Of a stretch of 64,000 nucleotides of DNA, positions 7,997 through 15,970 are shown piece after piece. This DNA comes from Salinicola endophyticus (GTDB lineage: Bacteria; Pseudomonadota; Gammaproteobacteria; Pseudomonadales; Halomonadaceae), in NCBI RefSeq assembly GCF_040536835.1, contig NZ_CP159578.1:1116001-1180000 (forward strand), read 5' to 3'. The translations under genes were made by a program, and so were the position numbers. Position 1 is the first letter of the stretch; the number at the start of each line of letters is the position of its first letter. The notes under the pieces were generated by a model that was not told the DNA's origin, ran no database searches, and worked only from the letters and a program-made list of their open reading frames with translations.

Positions 7997-8617
7997 GATA
8001 TTCCCCTGGCGTACGTCGCCTAGACGGTAAATATTCTGGTTATTTTGTGTGGCTGGCTTTTTGTGTTTCGAATTGTTGCACCGGCTTTCAGGAAGATAAA
8101 GTTCCGCGGATTGGTATTTTTCTAGTACTTTCCGTCCTAAGTATCATTTTTTCCCTTTGGATACCGCTGGTTGTGGTTTTCCTGAGGTAAATTCGGGCAG
8201 CCGCTCGATGCCGACCTTAGTCGATATTCAAAGAATTCTCCCTGGTTGCATTTCTTCACTGGTGCGAATTAATCGCCTAATTGTTTCAATGCGTATCACC
8301 TGAGTCGCCGGCGTGATCTGCTGGGACCGGAGGATGGTGTTCGGCCGTACTCCACACAGCAGAGAGAGGCGAGTCTTGGCGGGGCGTCGGTGTCTGTGCG
8401 ATCGAAGTGCGAGATAGGCGATGCAATGGCTCGACACGGCGTCACCGTAGCGTGGTCGGAGCGTTTACGGCGCGAGGCGATAGTCTCCGTAGTGGGGTGA
8501 GGCGGAGATGAAGGGCGTCGAGAGCGGGGGATGCGGCTGACCCTGCGCGGGTTGCCAGACTGTCGGCGCGCCAGCGCGGGATGCGCGGGCGGGCCGATGC
8601 GCGGGGCTGTCGTGGTG
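7997..8617. other. Long non-coding region upstream of csgD
   Basis: About 620 bases with no credible gene; the part nearest csgD is AT-rich (for example TATTTTGTGTGG and TATCATTTTTTCCC). A long regulated leader is expected for csgD by analogy with enterobacteria. I could not pick a -10/-35 pair with confidence. The left end of eboB borders the far side, in the same direction, so eboB read-through into csgD is possible. A 69-codon open frame at 8228-8437 matches nothing I know. Confidence 0.6.
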
Positions 8618-9535
8618 TCAGTCGATCAGCAGGTCGTCTGCGGCCTGCCGGGGGTGTTCGATGCGGGGTTCACGGCCGCCACGCAGGATCGAGTTGCCCT
8701 CGTAGAGCGTGCGCTGGTCGATCTCCGGCGGATCGAGCCAATCGGATTCGTGTATCTGTCCGCTCTTGCCGTAGACGCACAGGGCGTTGGCATAGGTGAC
8801 CTGGCGCACCACCTGTGCGTCGATACCGCTGGCGAGTGCCAGGCGAGCGGTCTTGGCGACCCCGAGGCAGTCGGAAATGCCCCAGTCGCAGGCGCTGTCG
8901 ACGATGATCCGATCGCCGCCGTAGTGGCGCAGCAGCTCGACCATGCGCGCATTGCCCATCTTGGTCGAAGGGTAGATCGAGAAGCCGGCCCAGTAGCCGC
9001 GGTCGAGCGTCTCGCGAACGGTCTCTTCGTTGTTGTGATCGATCACCACCCAACTGGGGTCGAGGCCCATCTCTTCGCACACATCCATCGAGCGCGAGGT
9101 ACCGCGTTTCTTGTCACGATGCGGGGTGTGCACCATCACCGGTAGCGCCAGCTCCTTGGCCAGGGCCAGCTGGGCGCGAAAATACTTCTCTTCCAGCGGC
9201 GTCTGCTCGTCGTAACCGATCTCGCCGATCGCCACCACGCCCTCTTTCATGGCGAAGCGTGGCAGCCACTCCATCACGCCCTCTGCCAGCGCTTCGTTAT
9301 TGGCCTCCTTCGAGTTGAGTCCGATGGTGCAGTAGTGGCGGATACCGAACTGTCCGGCGCGGAAGCGCTCCCAGCCCACCAAGGACGACAGGTAGTCGAC
9401 ATAGGTGCCGACGAAGGTGCGCGGCTGGCCGACCCAGAATGCCGGTTCGATCAGGGCGACCACGCCGGCGGCGGCCATCGCTTCGTAATCGTCGGTGGTG
9501 CGCGAGACCATATGCGCATGCGGGTCGATATACAT
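8618..9535 (-). CDS. eboB: EboB: TatD-like metal-dependent hydrolase of the ebo cluster
   Basis: A 305-residue TatD-type amidohydrolase barrel. Metal-binding motifs appear in order: DPHAHM at residues 4-9, GEIGYDE near 104, MVHTPHRDK near 135, VIDHNNEET near 165 and DSACDWG near 216. In the ebo operon (eustigmatophyte plastids, cyanobacteria, other bacteria) this subfamily is EboB; its substrate is unknown. The gene starts three bases after eboA ends, so both are in one minus-strand unit. Classical TatD nucleases lack the DHNNEET form and the tail after residue 250. Confidence 0.85.
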   Translation of the reverse strand: MYIDPHAHMVSRTTDDYEAMAAAGVVALIEPAFWVGQPRTFVGTYVDYLSSLVGWERFRAGQFGIRHYCTIGLNSKEANNEALAEGVMEWLPRFAMKEGVVAIGEIGYDEQTPLEEKYFRAQLALAKELALPVMVHTPHRDKKRGTSRSMDVCEEMGLDPSWVVIDHNNEETVRETLDRGYWAGFSIYPSTKMGNARMVELLRHYGGDRIIVDSACDWGISDCLGVAKTARLALASGIDAQVVRQVTYANALCVYGKSGQIHESDWLDPPEIDQRTLYEGNSILRGGREPRIEHPRQAADDLLID

Positions 9536-9538
9536 CGT

Positions 9539-10441
9539 TCAGATTGCCTCGTAGTGGTGGAGATTGCTCCAGCCGACACGACCGGTACCGATGAGGGCCG
9601 CAGTCTCCGGCACGGAGGTCAGTAGATGACGGGCCGATGGCGTATCGGTCTGGGAGAGCGCCAGCCCGGCGGCCAGCCGCTCGGCGGGTGATCCCGTCAG
9701 GGCGCGCTGCAGCGCAGCGTAGGCGCCGAGCGCATCGGCACAGGGGCCGACGCAGCGCCACAGCTCGGGCGTGACGACGCGACCGGCGGCCCAGCGCTCG
9801 TCGGCGTAGTCCAGCAGGATGCGCGCCAGCTCCGGGTTGTTGCGCTGATCGATACCCACGATCGGGGCCAGCCGACTGCCGATGAACAGCGCCTTGAGCA
9901 CCATGTGGTTCCAGCGGTGAAGGTCGAAATGGTCACGCGGATAGGGGTTGCCATGGGCGATCGCTTCGAAGACGGCACGCATGTTGGAACGCAGCCCGGC
10001 CCCGACCAGAGTGCTCAATGAGGCCGGTTCGGGGTAGAACGAGAGGCCGCGATAGAGGGTGATCAGCTCCCGGGCGTCGGCAGTGCGCACGAGATCCTCG
10101 AACAGCGCCGCGAACGGGCGCTGGCCGCGGAACGTCAGCAGCCCGGCGACCCGCGCCGCGCCATCCAGACTCCAGCCGAGCGGAGACCAGCCCGGCAGCA
10201 CGGTATGCGCAGCGGTCAGGTCCTGGGGGGTCAACTCGAGATCTGCCTTGCCCAGGCGTCGGGGCACCTGCCCCAGGAAGAGGTGCAGCGCACGCTCGTC
10301 GGCACTCGTCTGCAGACGCTCGAGCGCGTCGAGAAACCAGGTCTCCTGCGCCGCCGCCTGACGCACGACCCAGCGGCACAGCAGGTCTGCTGCCGAAGGC
10401 GATAACGCTGTCGTCGCTCGACTGTGGAGGGGCTCGGTCAT
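9539..10441 (-). CDS. eboA: EboA family metabolite-traffic protein
   Basis: About 300 residues with no catalytic motif that I recognise. The pattern YRGLSFYPEP, AIAHGNPYPRDHFD, WNHMVLKALFIG and RNNPELARILLDYADERWAAGR is that of EboA, the defining protein of the ebo operon. No signal peptide or membrane span is seen, so it is probably cytoplasmic. Its biochemical role is unknown; in cyanobacteria the operon is needed to move a scytonemin precursor to the periplasm. The ATG at 10441 is chosen for AGGA eight bases before it; an ATG two codons upstream is close to the same site. Confidence 0.88.
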   Translation of the reverse strand: MTEPLHSRATTALSPSAADLLCRWVVRQAAAQETWFLDALERLQTSADERALHLFLGQVPRRLGKADLELTPQDLTAAHTVLPGWSPLGWSLDGAARVAGLLTFRGQRPFAALFEDLVRTADARELITLYRGLSFYPEPASLSTLVGAGLRSNMRAVFEAIAHGNPYPRDHFDLHRWNHMVLKALFIGSRLAPIVGIDQRNNPELARILLDYADERWAAGRVVTPELWRCVGPCADALGAYAALQRALTGSPAERLAAGLALSQTDTPSARHLLTSVPETAALIGTGRVGWSNLHHYEAI

Positions 10442-10891
10442 GGGCATCCTGTTGGCGGTGGTTGGTGACTCTGTTTTGTGACTCTGTTTTGTGACTATGG
10501 CTTGGGAGAAGGCGGGCAGGCGCATATCGCCTCGGTTCGATGTCGACAATCACTCTATCGATTGTCGCGGCGAGCCCCTACCTCAATTATCTGGAGAATT
10601 GGTGCCGAATCGAGGCGGCCGGTGACCATGTTTTTTGGCTAATGGCGTGAGCCGAAAGCGCTGCCCTGGCATGCCTTTCTTCATCCCGAAGGCTCAATTT
10701 GCCTCGCCCCGGCGGTTGTCGATTGAGCCCGAGTCGGCGGGCTGATATGCAGTCTCGATCGCAGCCTCGGCGAGCACGCTGGAGTGCGATAGCGCGCTTC
10801 GGCAATATCGACATGTCGGGTGTCACCGCCGCGGGGAGACACGGATAGGGGCCGGTTCCGGCGGCGGGAATGCCCTCGAGAGAGAACGAAA
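10442..10891. promoter_or_regulatory. Divergent intergenic region between eboA and eboF
   Basis: About 450 bases separate two divergent genes and must carry promoters in both directions, though no pair of boxes is clear. Near the eboA start is a small tandem repeat of TGACTCTGTTTTG (10467-10492, two copies plus TGACT). The rest shows no conserved coding sequence. Confidence 0.5.
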
Positions 10892-12322
10892 ATGCACAAG
10901 ACACTGGTCATGCTGGTCGTCGGCTTGAGCCCCCATCTGGTGGGGGAACATACGCCGAATCTGCAACGTCTGGCGCGCCGGGGCGGGCTACGCCCACTCG
11001 AGACGGTTACCCCGGCGGTCACCTGCAGTGTCCAGGCGACGCTGCTCACCGGGTTGCCACCGGCAGCGCATGGCGCCGTCGCCAACGGCTGGTATTTTCG
11101 CGATCTCGCCGAGGTCTGGCTGTGGCGTCAATCCAATCGTCTGGTGGCGGGGGAGAAGGTGTGGGAGGCGGGGCGGCTGCGCAATGCCGACTTCACCTGC
11201 GCCAAGCTGTTCTGGTGGTACAACATGTACGCCTCGGCGGACTGGAGCGCGACGCCGCGGCCGCGCTATCCCGCCGACGGGCGCAAGCTGCCGGATCACT
11301 ACACCTACCCCCCCGAACTGCACGACGAGCTCGACGCCAGGCTGGGCACCTTTCCGCTGTTCTCCTTCTGGGGGCCGCTGGCCAACATCGACGCTAGCCG
11401 CTGGATCAGTGATGCGACTCGCCACGTGATGGCAACGCGTGATCCAACGCTGACGCTGACCTATCTGCCGCATCTCGACTACAACCTGCAGCGTCTCGGG
11501 CCGGATCTCGATCACCCCGAGCTGCAGCGCGATCTGCTTCAGGTCGATGCCCTGTGCGGCGAGCTGATCGCGGACGCCGAGCGCGATGGGCGCCGTGTGA
11601 TCGTGGTCTCCGAGTACGGCATCACCCCGGTGCAGGACGCGGTTCATATCAATCGGGCGCTGCGCCAGGCCGGCCACCTCGCGGTGAGACGCGAGGGCAA
11701 GCAGGAGCAGCTCGACCCTGGCGCCTCGCGCGCGTTTGCGGTCGCCGATCATCAGGTGGCTCACGTCTATGTGCGCGACCCGCAGGATCTGCCCCGGGTC
11801 AGGGCGCTGCTCGAAGGGCTGGCAGGAGTCGAAGCGGTGTGGGGCGACCGCGAGAAACGCCGGGAGGGGCTCGACCACCCCAATGCGGGCGAGCTGGTGG
11901 CGATCAGCCAGCCGGACCGCTGGTTCAGCTACTACTTCTGGCTCGACGAGGCGCGGGCGCCTGACTATGCGCGTACCGTCGACATCCACCGCAAGCCGGG
12001 CTACGACCCGGTGGAGCTGTTCTTCGATCCGGCGCTGCGCGCGCCCAAACTGGCGGCGGGCTGGCGGGTGTTCAAACGCAAGCTCGGCATGCGCCAGCTA
12101 CTGGACGTGATCTCGTCGACGCAGACGACGCTGGTCAAGGGCTCCCACGGCAGGGTGACCGACGACCCGGGGATGGGGCCGCTGGTGATCTCCTCCGAGG
12201 CCGGGCTGCTGCCGACGGGATCGGTCAAGGCGACCGAGTTCAAGGCGCTGATGCTGGCGCACGTGTTCGGCACCGAGGCCCGCCTTGCGGATGAACGCGA
12301 GTCGGCGGCGACCACGATCTGA
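10892..12322 (+). CDS. eboF: EboF: alkaline phosphatase/nucleotide pyrophosphatase superfamily protein
   Basis: A 476-residue protein of the type I phosphodiesterase/nucleotide pyrophosphatase superfamily. Seen motifs are TPNLQRLARRGG, the nucleophile region VTPAVTCSVQATLLTGLPP with Thr-Cys before Ser, HGAVANGWYFRD, YLPHLDYNLQRLGPD, VVSEYGITPV and KGSHGRVTDDP. Metal ligands fit this fold (Asp/His of HLDYN and EYG in place of the usual DHG). Together with its location this identifies EboF. The reaction is unknown; a phosphate or phosphodiester substrate is expected. It is on the plus strand while every other ebo gene is on the minus strand. The ATG at 10892 follows GAGAGAACGAAA. Confidence 0.85.
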   Translation: MHKTLVMLVVGLSPHLVGEHTPNLQRLARRGGLRPLETVTPAVTCSVQATLLTGLPPAAHGAVANGWYFRDLAEVWLWRQSNRLVAGEKVWEAGRLRNADFTCAKLFWWYNMYASADWSATPRPRYPADGRKLPDHYTYPPELHDELDARLGTFPLFSFWGPLANIDASRWISDATRHVMATRDPTLTLTYLPHLDYNLQRLGPDLDHPELQRDLLQVDALCGELIADAERDGRRVIVVSEYGITPVQDAVHINRALRQAGHLAVRREGKQEQLDPGASRAFAVADHQVAHVYVRDPQDLPRVRALLEGLAGVEAVWGDREKRREGLDHPNAGELVAISQPDRWFSYYFWLDEARAPDYARTVDIHRKPGYDPVELFFDPALRAPKLAAGWRVFKRKLGMRQLLDVISSTQTTLVKGSHGRVTDDPGMGPLVISSEAGLLPTGSVKATEFKALMLAHVFGTEARLADERESAATTI

Positions 12323-12408
12323 TCCGGCGCCGTGTGCTGGTCGAGGAGACGGCCAGCGCACCGGCCAGTGATGATCCAGGCCGGGCGCGGTGATTCACTG
12401 CGCTCGGC

Positions 12409-13305
12409 TCAGGTGCCGGCAGAGAGACGCTGCAACTGCAGCGTGGCGGCCCAGGCACAGACCGCGAGCAGGGCCAGCAGCGGCTGACCCAGGGTGGCGA
12501 TCAGCACCGCATCGTAAAGTGAGATCGCGGCAATCAGGCCGACCACCGCCCGCGGCACGTCGCCGGGGGCGCGCCTGCGCAGCCAGGTGAGACAGCGCAA
12601 CCCCCAGGCGAGATAGCCCAGCCACAGCAGCGTGGCCAGCAGCGCGGTGCCCGGCATCCACAGTACCGCGGCCAGCGTGAGCAGCAGCGGGACCGCCAGT
12701 ACCCCCAGGGGCCACAGCGCGCCTAGACGGTCGTAGGCCTCCTGACGTGCGGCATAGGTCAGGCCGATGACATGGCAAGCCAGCCCCAGCGCCCCCAGCC
12801 ATAGCGGTGCGCCGAGCTGGCCACCCAGCGCGAGCGCTGCGACCAGATAGCAGAGCAGGCGGCAGCCCCCCATGACCAGCGGGCTCCAGCTCACGCGTTT
12901 GTGTCGCAGGTCATAGAGCAGCACCGCCGCAGCCAGCGCCAGGCCCGCCGTGCCGGCTGCGGCGCCGGTGGTGAACAGCAGCAGCACGGCAGCGGCCAGC
13001 AGCGCCAGGCCAATCAGCGCGACCGTGGCGCGCCCGACTTCGCCACTAGGGATCGGGCGGTCGGCGCGCTCCCGCGCATCGATGGTGGCGTCGCAGGCGT
13101 CGTTGAGATACATGCCGCCGAGATAGCACAGCGTCAGTGCGGTCAGCACCACCAGGCCGGATGCGAACGATCCGCTGGCCCCGGCCAGCAGCGCACCGGC
13201 CAGGGCATTGCTCCATACCGTGGGTAGATTGGAGACCCGGCCCAGCCTCAGCCAGACGTCAGCGCCTCGGCGTCGACGCTGACGCCCAACTGCTGTCGCA
13301 CCCAC
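12409..13305 (-). CDS. eboC: EboC: UbiA-like prenyltransferase
   Basis: An integral membrane protein of about 280-298 residues with eight or nine spans. The first Asp-rich motif of UbiA enzymes is NDACDATIDARERADRPIPSG and follows LGRVSNLPTVWSN, the typical EboC opening. The second motif (YAARQEAYDRLG) is poor in Asp, as often in this subfamily. UbiA enzymes attach isoprenoids to small acceptors in the membrane; the acceptor here is unknown. There is no ATG near the expected start. I place it at GTG 13305, which has AAGGAG six bases before it and overlaps eboE by 58 bases; a CTG at 13251 is the alternative. Confidence 0.82.
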   Translation of the reverse strand: MGATAVGRQRRRRGADVWLRLGRVSNLPTVWSNALAGALLAGASGSFASGLVVLTALTLCYLGGMYLNDACDATIDARERADRPIPSGEVGRATVALIGLALLAAAVLLLFTTGAAAGTAGLALAAAVLLYDLRHKRVSWSPLVMGGCRLLCYLVAALALGGQLGAPLWLGALGLACHVIGLTYAARQEAYDRLGALWPLGVLAVPLLLTLAAVLWMPGTALLATLLWLGYLAWGLRCLTWLRRRAPGDVPRAVVGLIAAISLYDAVLIATLGQPLLALLAVCAWAATLQLQRLSAGT

Positions 13306-14465
13306 TCGAGCTCCTTCACCACTGCCACTTCCAGCCGCTGGCGACGCAGCGCTTCGGGTAGTACCTGCCACGTATAGGTCTCCACTTCCAGGTGCGTCGA
13401 GATCGGCTGACGGCGATGCAGGGCCAGGATCTCGACGAGAAAGTCTTGGGTGGTCGAGAAGGGCGGGATGTCGGCGACGAAGATCGGCACGTGGAAGTGC
13501 ACGCGCCACTCTTCGCCATCGGATCGTTGCGGGTCCGCGAGCGCCTCGGGAAGATCGCTGTAGCGAATCAGCCCGCTCGCGCTGCGCGCCACGACCTGAT
13601 GCAGATAGGTCGGTTCGCAGAAGCTCGCCAGCCCTTCACGGGTCGCCGTATCGAGCGCCGGCACGCGCAGCGCCGCGCTCAACTGCAGCTTATGGATGGG
13701 CACACCTGCGTCGCGCAGAGCGGCGACGCTGGTCGTGGGGTCCTCGAACTCGACCGCCGCATGGCAGACGTCGTAGCACACCCCGAGGTGGCGCGGCAGC
13801 GCCGCCTGGGCCTGGGTCAGGGAGAGTCCGCTCAGCTCGGCCACGCGGGCGGCGGCGCTGTCGCAGAACAGGTAGTTATGGAAGAACGCCAGTGTCCCCT
13901 CGATGGTCTCGAGAAAGCAGCAGGGCTCCGGCTCCAGCGCGATGGCCACGCTGACGCCGGTACGTTCGAGCAACCCCACGCAGTGCGCCACGCACTTGAG
14001 CAGATTGTCGGCCATGGCCGCCTCGGCGCCCGCGGTCAGTGGCCCATAGGTGCCGGGTACGGTGCTCAGGCTGAGCATGTCGCCGGGCTGGGCCAGCTCC
14101 GTCATCAGATCGGCGAGCCAGCAGGTGTAGTCGAGGCGTGCCCGCTGCTTCCAGTCCGGCTGATAGACCGCGGCCTTCACCGGCACGCCGTGGAAGGGGC
14201 CGAAGGGGAAACCGTTCATGGTGACCAGGCGGTAATCGTGACGCCTCAGGATCGCTTTGAGTTCGGCACGGGCTTCCGGCGCGCGCAGCTCCTCCAGCGC
14301 CTGGGCGGAGAGGCGCAGGCCGAGCCCGAAAGAGACATCCGGCGCCAGCGTACGGCGCACATAGGCCACCGGCCCCTCGAGGGCGCGGCGCACCTCATCC
14401 CAGGTCTGGGTCGGGTGCACGTTGAGGCAGTAGGTCAACTGACCCAGATCGTCAGGCAGCTGCAT
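13248..14465 (-). CDS. eboE: EboE: metabolite-traffic protein, sugar phosphate isomerase/epimerase-like
   Basis: A 405-residue TIM-barrel protein opening with GQLTYCLNVHPTQTWDEVRRAL, characteristic of EboE. Other segments are NGFPFGPFHGVPVKAAVY, IALEPEPCCFLETIEGTL, LGVCYDVCHAAVEFED and HFHVPIFV. Glu and His residues in ALEPEP, CYDVCH and HFHVP are in positions used for metal binding in xylose isomerase-like proteins. The reaction is unknown. It overlaps eboD by 14 bases, so the two are translationally coupled; GGAG lies ten bases before the ATG. Confidence 0.87.
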   Translation of the reverse strand: MQLPDDLGQLTYCLNVHPTQTWDEVRRALEGPVAYVRRTLAPDVSFGLGLRLSAQALEELRAPEARAELKAILRRHDYRLVTMNGFPFGPFHGVPVKAAVYQPDWKQRARLDYTCWLADLMTELAQPGDMLSLSTVPGTYGPLTAGAEAAMADNLLKCVAHCVGLLERTGVSVAIALEPEPCCFLETIEGTLAFFHNYLFCDSAAARVAELSGLSLTQAQAALPRHLGVCYDVCHAAVEFEDPTTSVAALRDAGVPIHKLQLSAALRVPALDTATREGLASFCEPTYLHQVVARSASGLIRYSDLPEALADPQRSDGEEWRVHFHVPIFVADIPPFSTTQDFLVEILALHRRQPISTHLEVETYTWQVLPEALRRQRLEVAVVKELEWVRQQLGVSVDAEALTSG

Positions 14466-15735
14466 GCTGGGCGATCTCCGTGTGTAGCCACTCGATCGCC
14501 GAGACGACCAGGGCGTGATCCATCGAATGGACGTCGACAGCGCGTCCGACCGCGGCCAGCAGGGTGACCGTCAATTCGCCCCCCAGGTGCTCCTGGAACT
14601 CGCGCAGACCGCTGAGCAGCGCCGGCTGGCCGAGGTCATCGAGCTCCAGCAGCTGCGGGTGATAGCGCGGCAGGCCAAGACGTTCGAGTAGCTGCATCAC
14701 TCGCCGCGCATCACTCGCCGCCAGGTGGCCGGCGAGTACCGAGTAGCGGGTGTCGAGGGCAATGCCGATCGCCACCGCCTCGCCATGGCTGACGCCGTGA
14801 TGGGTCAGCGCTTCCAGCTTGTGGGCCGACCAGTGGCCGAAATCCAGCGGCCGTGACGAGCCCTGTTCGAAGGGGTCGCCGCCGCGGCCGATCTGCGCCA
14901 GGTGCAGCTCGGCGCTGCGCTGGATCATGTAGGCCTCGGCGCGGGCATCGAAGGTCGCCAGCGCCTCGGCATTGGCCTCGAGCCAGTCGAAGAAGGCGGC
15001 GTCACGGATCAGGGCCACCTTGATCGCCTCGGCGATCCCGGCCAGGCGCTGGCGGCGCGGCAGCGTGGCCAGGAAGTCGAGATCGTTGAGTACCGCCCAG
15101 GGCGGGGCGAAGGTGCCGGTGAAGTTCTTGGTGCCGCGGAAATTGACCGCATTCTTCACCCCGACGCCGCTGTCGTTCTGTGCCAGCACCGTGGTCGGCA
15201 GACGAATCAGGCGCACGCCGCGGTGGGCCACGGCGGCGGCCAGGCCGACAGCATCGAGTACGGCGCCGCCGCCGATGGCGATCACATAGGCGTGGCGATC
15301 GACGGCATGCTGACGCAGGTCGTCCAGCATGCGCTCTACCGTTGCCAGGCTCGCCTTGATCGCTTCCCCCGCGGCCACTGTGATCGGTGGCGCGATCAGC
15401 GTCATGCGCGTGGCATGGACCTCGAAGTAGCGCGCCAGACGCCGGCCAAGATCCGGCCAGGCGGCGGCCACGCCGGCATCGACATAGACCAGGCAGCGGT
15501 GGCGCAGCTCCGGCTCTCGGCGCGCGACAACCTCCGCCAGGAGCGGATTGTCGGGGGAGAGCAGCTCGCGGGTGAAGGCCACCGGATAGTCGTAGGTGAC
15601 CTGAAAGTGTTGCCAGTGGATCACGCTGGCTTCAAGACCGTGATCGGTGGGGCGAGCGGCGTCGACCAGCGGCAGCGACAAGGCATCGATGGCGCTGCCG
15701 CCACCGGGAGAGAAGGAGACTGCGGGGCGGTTCAT
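14452..15735 (-). CDS. eboD: EboD: 3-dehydroquinate synthase-like enzyme
   Basis: A 427-residue sugar phosphate cyclase. NAD-binding and active-site motifs of the dehydroquinate synthase fold are present: IAIGGGAVLDAVG at 153-165, LPTTVLAQNDSGVGVKNAVN near 180, GIAEAIKVALIRD, LDFGHWSAHKLEALT and HGVSHGEAVAIGI with metal His residues. EboD is a distinct branch, so the product need not be dehydroquinate. A second aroB elsewhere would be expected. The N-terminus is about 50 residues longer than AroB. It lies 221 bases after the MFS gene upstream. Confidence 0.87.
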   Translation of the reverse strand: MNRPAVSFSPGGGSAIDALSLPLVDAARPTDHGLEASVIHWQHFQVTYDYPVAFTRELLSPDNPLLAEVVARREPELRHRCLVYVDAGVAAAWPDLGRRLARYFEVHATRMTLIAPPITVAAGEAIKASLATVERMLDDLRQHAVDRHAYVIAIGGGAVLDAVGLAAAVAHRGVRLIRLPTTVLAQNDSGVGVKNAVNFRGTKNFTGTFAPPWAVLNDLDFLATLPRRQRLAGIAEAIKVALIRDAAFFDWLEANAEALATFDARAEAYMIQRSAELHLAQIGRGGDPFEQGSSRPLDFGHWSAHKLEALTHHGVSHGEAVAIGIALDTRYSVLAGHLAASDARRVMQLLERLGLPRYHPQLLELDDLGQPALLSGLREFQEHLGGELTVTLLAAVGRAVDVHSMDHALVVSAIEWLHTEIAQHAAA

Positions 15736-15904
15736 GGGGCGGTGCCTGCGTAGAGAGTCGACACGACATCGGCGGGCCGTCTTGTCCTCCAGGGCGGCCT
15801 CGCCGGGTTAGCGCCTAGCTTCCGCGTTCGACCCGAGGCGGGACAAGAATGGTTCTTCTGCTACGCAGGATGAGCCGCGCATGGTGCCACGGCATGAGAG
15901 AGCG

Positions 15905-15970
15905 CCAGCGAGCCGCCGCCGAATCAGCCTTGCCTGGCCAGCGAGCCGCCGCCGAATCAGCTTTGCCTGG
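15905..15970. repeat. 33-bp tandem duplication at the 3' end of the MFS gene
   Basis: Two adjacent 33-bp units, 15905-15937 and 15938-15970, differ at a single base. The second unit carries the last codons and stop of the minus-strand MFS gene; the first is a copy of the same segment lying past the stop. The length is a multiple of three, so both keep the same frame. Confidence 0.9.

Noticed and set aside
8228..8437. Small open frame upstream of csgD
   Set aside because: No recognisable family, no good ribosome site, and it lies in a region expected to be regulatory.
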